Source: Tetrahymena elliotti 4EA (lineage: Eukaryota; Ciliophora; Oligohymenophorea; Hymenostomatida; Tetrahymenidae). From it: a stretch of DNA of 64,000 bases. The notes beneath the pieces were generated by a model that saw nothing but the letters and a program-made list of their open reading frames with translations, did not search any database and was not told the DNA's origin. The position numbers and the translations under genes are program-made. The DNA is taken from positions 892,348-956,347 of the forward strand of contig JH720297.1 of assembly GCA_000231825.2 (NCBI GenBank), given 5' to 3'. Every line of letters begins with the position of its first letter. Position 1 is the first letter of the stretch. Below, piece by piece: positions 59,662 to 64,000 of the stretch.

Positions 59662-62600
59662 ATGTTTAAGAATATGTATTTTAATGTCATATCTTTGCTA
59701 AAAAGCATTGCTCCGATTCTTATCAGTTTTGGAATCAGAGTTTATTTCAGAGAAAATGTTTTAAATGAGTTAATACTCTACACTAAATCTACTGATAACA
59801 CCTTTTAAACAGGTTTAATAATGGCTGCCATCATAAGTTTATGCTAATACTTAACAACTGCTTTTTTAAGCTTTGGAGACTACATCTAGATGATTGAAGG
59901 ATCTAAAATGATCCAAGAACTACAAAAAAGAATTCTAAAAAAGAGTATCAAAGTTAATTTATCAATTTAACAGAAATACACTCGCTCAAGAGTAAGCTAA
60001 ATGATCAATTAAGAATGCAAAAAATTTGATGTCTACTATCTCAATTTAGCATTTGTAGTCGTAATTCCAATTTAAATCCTTCATTCGATCTATATACTGT
60101 AAGATTTAAAATTATTTTATATTTAATTATCAATCCAAATAAACAATTAAATTTTACTTTTAGTTCAAAATATTAACTTTTAAAAATTTTTACAACCTCT
60201 TCTTCTTCATGGTTTTTTAACAACTTTTAGATAAACACTAAATTGAAAAGTGTAAGATAAAATTCATAGTAAGCTATAAATTCGTTTAAGAAAGCAACTA
60301 ATATTGTCTGGAAGTTTACATTTATTTATTCCACAAAAATATCAAAAAATAGCTTCAATAAAACAATATTGTAAATAAAATATTTTTAAAATAAATATTT
60401 TTAGATATAAGAACTTGGGTTGGTATTGGATTGTGGTTGCTACTTCTTAGTTGATTGTCTTTATTATAAGTTTTTAACTTAGTAAGTATAACTTGGTATA
60501 TCGTAAAAAAGGATAAGAGTAAACACATTTAAGATCTAGTTTAGTTTAAAGCACAAGTGAGAGTATGAGATTGATAAAAGGCTAAAACTATGAAGATGTT
60601 TTTTACAATAAATTAGACTAAATTAGAGAAAAAGAACTCTTTTTTATAGATAGAATGGCTGAAATGATAAACATAAAACATTACCTTGTTAAATTCTCTT
60701 AACCTATCTCTATGACTGTGATTTTGCTTTACTATGTTTTTATAGACAACTAAAATATTGACATAGCTCTTATATTTGCGCTTGAGCAATCATTTTGGGC
60801 TGTCCGTTAAGGGCTTGGACAATTTCCTAAATTCTTGTCTTCTTATTTAGATCAAACAATTATTTTATAACGTATTTAAGAATTTTTAAGATTAAAGGAA
60901 ATAGATAAATCTTAAATATCATAAGATTCACAAAAGATATTAATCTCTAATGGAAGTGATAAGAAAGACCTTTAGTAGAATGATTCATTGCAAAATGATT
61001 AATCAGCATCATCAGGAAATAGATTGGTTCAGAAATAGAAAGATAGAACTTAGATTGATATTGATATCAAAATAGGAGATGTGATAGTTATTAAGGGGCC
61101 TACTGGTTCAGGGAAGAGTTATTTACTAAAATCACTATTGGGTGAGTATGGTGGCACTGTTTAGAGTGAAAGAAAAATATCATATGTTGGCTAAGACAAT
61201 TGGCTTTAAAATAAATCAATAAAAGAAAATATTATTCTTGATAAAGAATATGATGAAGATTTATTTAATCTTATAGTCAAATGCTTTGAGCTTGATAAAG
61301 ATTTCTAAGACTTTAATTATACTATAACTTCAAGTGTTGATAACATAAGTGGTGGATAAAAACAAAGAATTAATCTTGCTCGTGCTTTCTACTCAAATAA
61401 TTCAAACTTAGTTTTACTTGATGACAGTTTTTGCTCTCTTGATAAGAAAGTAATGAAATAGATCATAACAAACATTTTGATGTATTTCAGAGAAAATAAA
61501 AATATAGTTTTCACTATCAATGAAAATGAATTAATTGAGAATTATGCAGATATCTTAATTGAAATATCACAAGATCATAGTATATTATCTATAAAAAGAA
61601 ATAATTCTCAAAAATTTAATTCTGAGATTGATTTCACTTTCAAAAATGTAAAGATACTTTCAAAATCAATAGGAAAAAGATTGATAGAGTATAAATAAGA
61701 AAAGGCCAAGCTTTCCGAAATCAACAAGAAAACGGAAAAATAAGAATAAGGCTTCTCATTATTTATTACATGCTTTAGAAAATACATTTCTATTGATAAT
61801 GTCATAGGGCTTTATTTGTTATTAGCTTTGATTTCTATTTCTCTTTACAGTTTATTTTATTTTGGGTAATAATATGTCCTCATGAATTGGAATCTGCTTT
61901 CTTCTTCATAAAATATAAAAATCCTTTTATACCTTGTATTTTGCTACTTGGATAATATAGTCTAAGGATTTAGAATCTATTTCTCAAAAAAGCAGGGATT
62001 ATATGCCTCGAAGAGAATCCATAAATTAACCAGTTCAACCCTATTAAATGCTGATTACTAGCTTTACTTATAAGAAACTATCACTCCTCATAAATTTTAA
62101 GATTTACTTACAACTTAAATTCAAGGTATTGACTTTGATTTATCCACAGAGATGACCAGAATCTTTTATGCCACATTTTAGATCATCAGTAATTTTTATT
62201 TTTTTACTTTCCACTAGTGAATATCTTAGATAAATATCAAAATATATTTATCCGGGCTTTAATTGTGTCTGGATATCAAACAAATCCAATACAGAATAAA
62301 TTTTTATTAACAATCCATCATCCAAATAATAAGAAATTTTTTAATTTTAAATCCAGTCAATTCATAGAATTTTTGAATTTATGGTATATGTCGATAAAAT
62401 ATGTACTTGAAAATATTTATTCTGATATTGGATGGGATATTGAGTTTTATCCAAAGTTAATTTTTTTTGACTCAATCCATCATCAGATGTTTGATACTTT
62501 AAAAATTAAAATTCATACAGATAAAGTTTTTGTTTTTGTTATTTTTTACTTGGTTTAAGTTTAAATATTTATTTTATTTGTAAAATAATTTTTATAGATG

Positions 62601-64000
62601 CAATTTGTTTGACACTTTGGGGTAGTTTAAATGATCCTATAACTTTGATTGGAATTGGATTGTTTTTGCATTAGGGTGTTAAGATGGCTAAGTTAAGAAT
62701 CAACAATTCTTAATAAATTCAGATGAAAATCAAGGAAACAAATTAGCCTATTATTGGATATGTAAATGAATGTCTCTCAGGATTAGAGTATATTAGAATT
62801 TATGATTTAGAATCTAGTGTTTTGGATTAATTTTAACATTTGTAACAAAAAAATAAAATTTGGGTTTAATTGGCTTATAAAAATGCTTTTGATAATGATT
62901 TGAAATTTTCTACTTTTACTTTTATTTTAAATTTTGTTTCTTTGCTCTCATGCTTAGTAGGAAGCAATCCTCTAGCATCTCTTCCAAAGGCTACATCAAA
63001 TTCATAGATAGATTTAAATACTATGCAAGCAGTTAAATGTTTTAACAACATCTTTGTTCAGTTGATTTCTTTCCAATACATTATAGACTTTCTTTAGTAA
63101 ATCAAAGAATTTGACTCTGGAAAATAAATATAACATAATGAAAAATCTAACTAAAAGCTTGAAGGAGAAATAGAATTTATTAATTATTCTGCATATTATA
63201 GCTCTGATAAAGATCAAAACAAAGCAGCCTTAAAGAGCATTAATTTAAATATTAGCAAGGGTCAAAAAGTTTGTGTTGTAGGTAGAACTGGATCTGGAAA
63301 AACTTCACTCACACTTTCTATTTTAAATTTAATTCATTATGAAAATGGAGTAAATAAATAATTAAATACATATTATCATAATCAATTCATTTATTTTATA
63401 ATTTTTTTAGAAAATATTATTTGATGGGAAATAAGTTGATGGAAAAACAATCAGAGACAATGTCTCAGCTATTTAATAAGAGAATATTGTTATGAAAGGA
63501 ACTCTTAAAGATAATATAGATACCTTTAATTTATTTTCTACTGATGAAAATTTATGGAAGAAAATAGTTTAACTTAATTTAGCTTAAATTCTTGAGTTAA
63601 ATTAACTAAGCTTATCTATGAAAATTGAAGAACAAGGTAAAAATCTTAGTGCTGGCCAAAAATAAATTGTTTCATTAGTCAGAGCACTAATTTAAGATAA
63701 AAATATTATCATATTTGATGAGGCTAACTCAAATCTTGATGAATAAAATGAAAACCTTATGCAAGACATTCTCTTAGGAAGAAATTCTACAGTAAATTTA
63801 TTTATTTTTTTAAATACTATCTTATAATTTAACTATTTAAAAATTTAGATGATATTTATAGCCCATAAAATATAACATGTAAGCAAGTTTGACAGAATCA
63901 TTTATTTAGAAAATGGATAAATTGTTGAAGACGGTTCTCCTTAAAATTTACTTTCTTACTAAAATTCTAAATTTTTCTAATTATATAATACATAATCTTG
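59662..64000 (+). CDS. ABCC/MRP-type ABC transporter, 3' end beyond the window
   Basis: At least 1237 aa, both halves present; the C-terminus runs off the right edge. Exons: 59662-60098, 60164-60370, 60405-62188, 62598-63349, 63411-63791, 63849 onward. TMD1 starts at the N-terminus. NBD1 has Walker A GPTGSGKS, signature ISGGQKQRINLARA and Walker B LVLLDDSFCSLD with Asp where the catalytic Glu usually sits, as common in ABCC NBD1. TMD2 follows, then NBD2 with Walker A VGRTGSGKTS, signature LSAGQKQ, Walker B IIIFDEANSNLD and H-loop FIAHK. This family exports conjugated organic anions and drugs. TMD1 lacks the usual soluble lead-in, so the start may be incomplete. Intron 2 is only 34 nt; intron 3 (62189-62597) carries a coding-like insert. 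Confidence 0.93.
62217..62558 (+). other. Coding-like, fully stop-free segment inside an intron
   Basis: Within intron 3 of the ABC transporter, one frame runs about 113 codons with no TAA, TAG or TGA, although the DNA is very AT-rich and every genuine gene here is full of TAA/TAG. The translation is rich in Phe, Ile, His and Lys (e.g. KFLLTIHHPNNKKFFNFK, IGWDIEFYPKLIFFDSIHH) and does not resemble an ABC transmembrane helix. Skipping it restores a standard TMD2, so it is not a needed exon. It may be DNA from a source using TAA as stop, such as mitochondrial DNA, or a mobile-element remnant. Confidence 0.5.

Noticed and set aside
62189..62597. Treating the 113-codon segment as an in-frame exon of the ABC transporter
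   Set aside because: It would need a 28-nt upstream intron, has no matching donor at its end, and would break transmembrane domain 2; removing it gives a normal helix.

Overview
This window is macronuclear DNA from a ciliate, most likely Tetrahymena or a close relative. Reading TAA and TAG as glutamine and TGA as the only stop gives uninterrupted conserved proteins everywhere. The sequence is very AT-rich, most genes carry short AT-rich GT..AG introns (about 34-650 nt), and intergenic DNA is poorer in G+C than exons. No telomere repeats, rRNA, convincing tRNA, CRISPR array or insertion sequence was seen. Under the standard code almost all of these genes would look broken.

I find 18 genes, one of them cut by the right edge. 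In order: unrecognised 417-aa protein (+, 214-1467); papain-family cysteine protease (+, 2684-4096); OSCA/TMEM63-like membrane protein (-, 4582-6975); zinc-finger/coiled-coil protein with internal Gln/Asn-rich repeats (+, 8018-10832); NIMA-related kinase with a long poly-Gln/Asn tail (-, 14533-18314); nicotinate phosphoribosyltransferase (-, 19641-21810); CCR4-NOT subunit 3 (+, 23311-25163); ribosomal protein eS12 (-, 27641-28021); Prp19 (-, 29021-31108); sugar-porter MFS transporter (+, 33122-34921); CHFR-like FHA-RING-PBZ ubiquitin ligase (+, 36556-38589); nucleoside diphosphate kinase (+, 40724-41179); 122-aa membrane protein (+, 42519-43798); dynamin-related GTPase (+, 44996-48113); LMBR1-like protein (+, 48752-52080); prominin-like pentaspan protein (-, 52450-55627); mitochondrial ribosomal protein uL29m (-, 56869-58124); ABCC-type ABC transporter (+, 59662 to beyond the end).

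The genes are ordinary, independently transcribed eukaryotic genes and do not form an operon or a single system. Themes include membrane traffic and surface proteins (dynamin, LMBR1-like, prominin-like, OSCA-like, MFS, ABCC), RNA and ubiquitin machinery (CNOT3, Prp19, CHFR), translation (eS12, uL29m) and NAD/nucleotide metabolism (NAPRT, NDPK). NDPK, eS12 and the protease use a distinct C/G-ending codon set typical of strongly expressed genes.

The most interesting unexplained items are a stop-free, coding-like segment inside an ABC-transporter intron (62217-62558), a 645-nt intron made of tandem repeats that stays in frame without TGA (50121-50765), a G+C-richer patch with conflicting coding signals in an otherwise empty region (39720-40010), several intergenic tandem duplications, and a pyrimidine-rich tract upstream of eS12. 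All intron boundaries were deduced from reading frame, splice dinucleotides and family similarity recalled from memory; no alignment was run.
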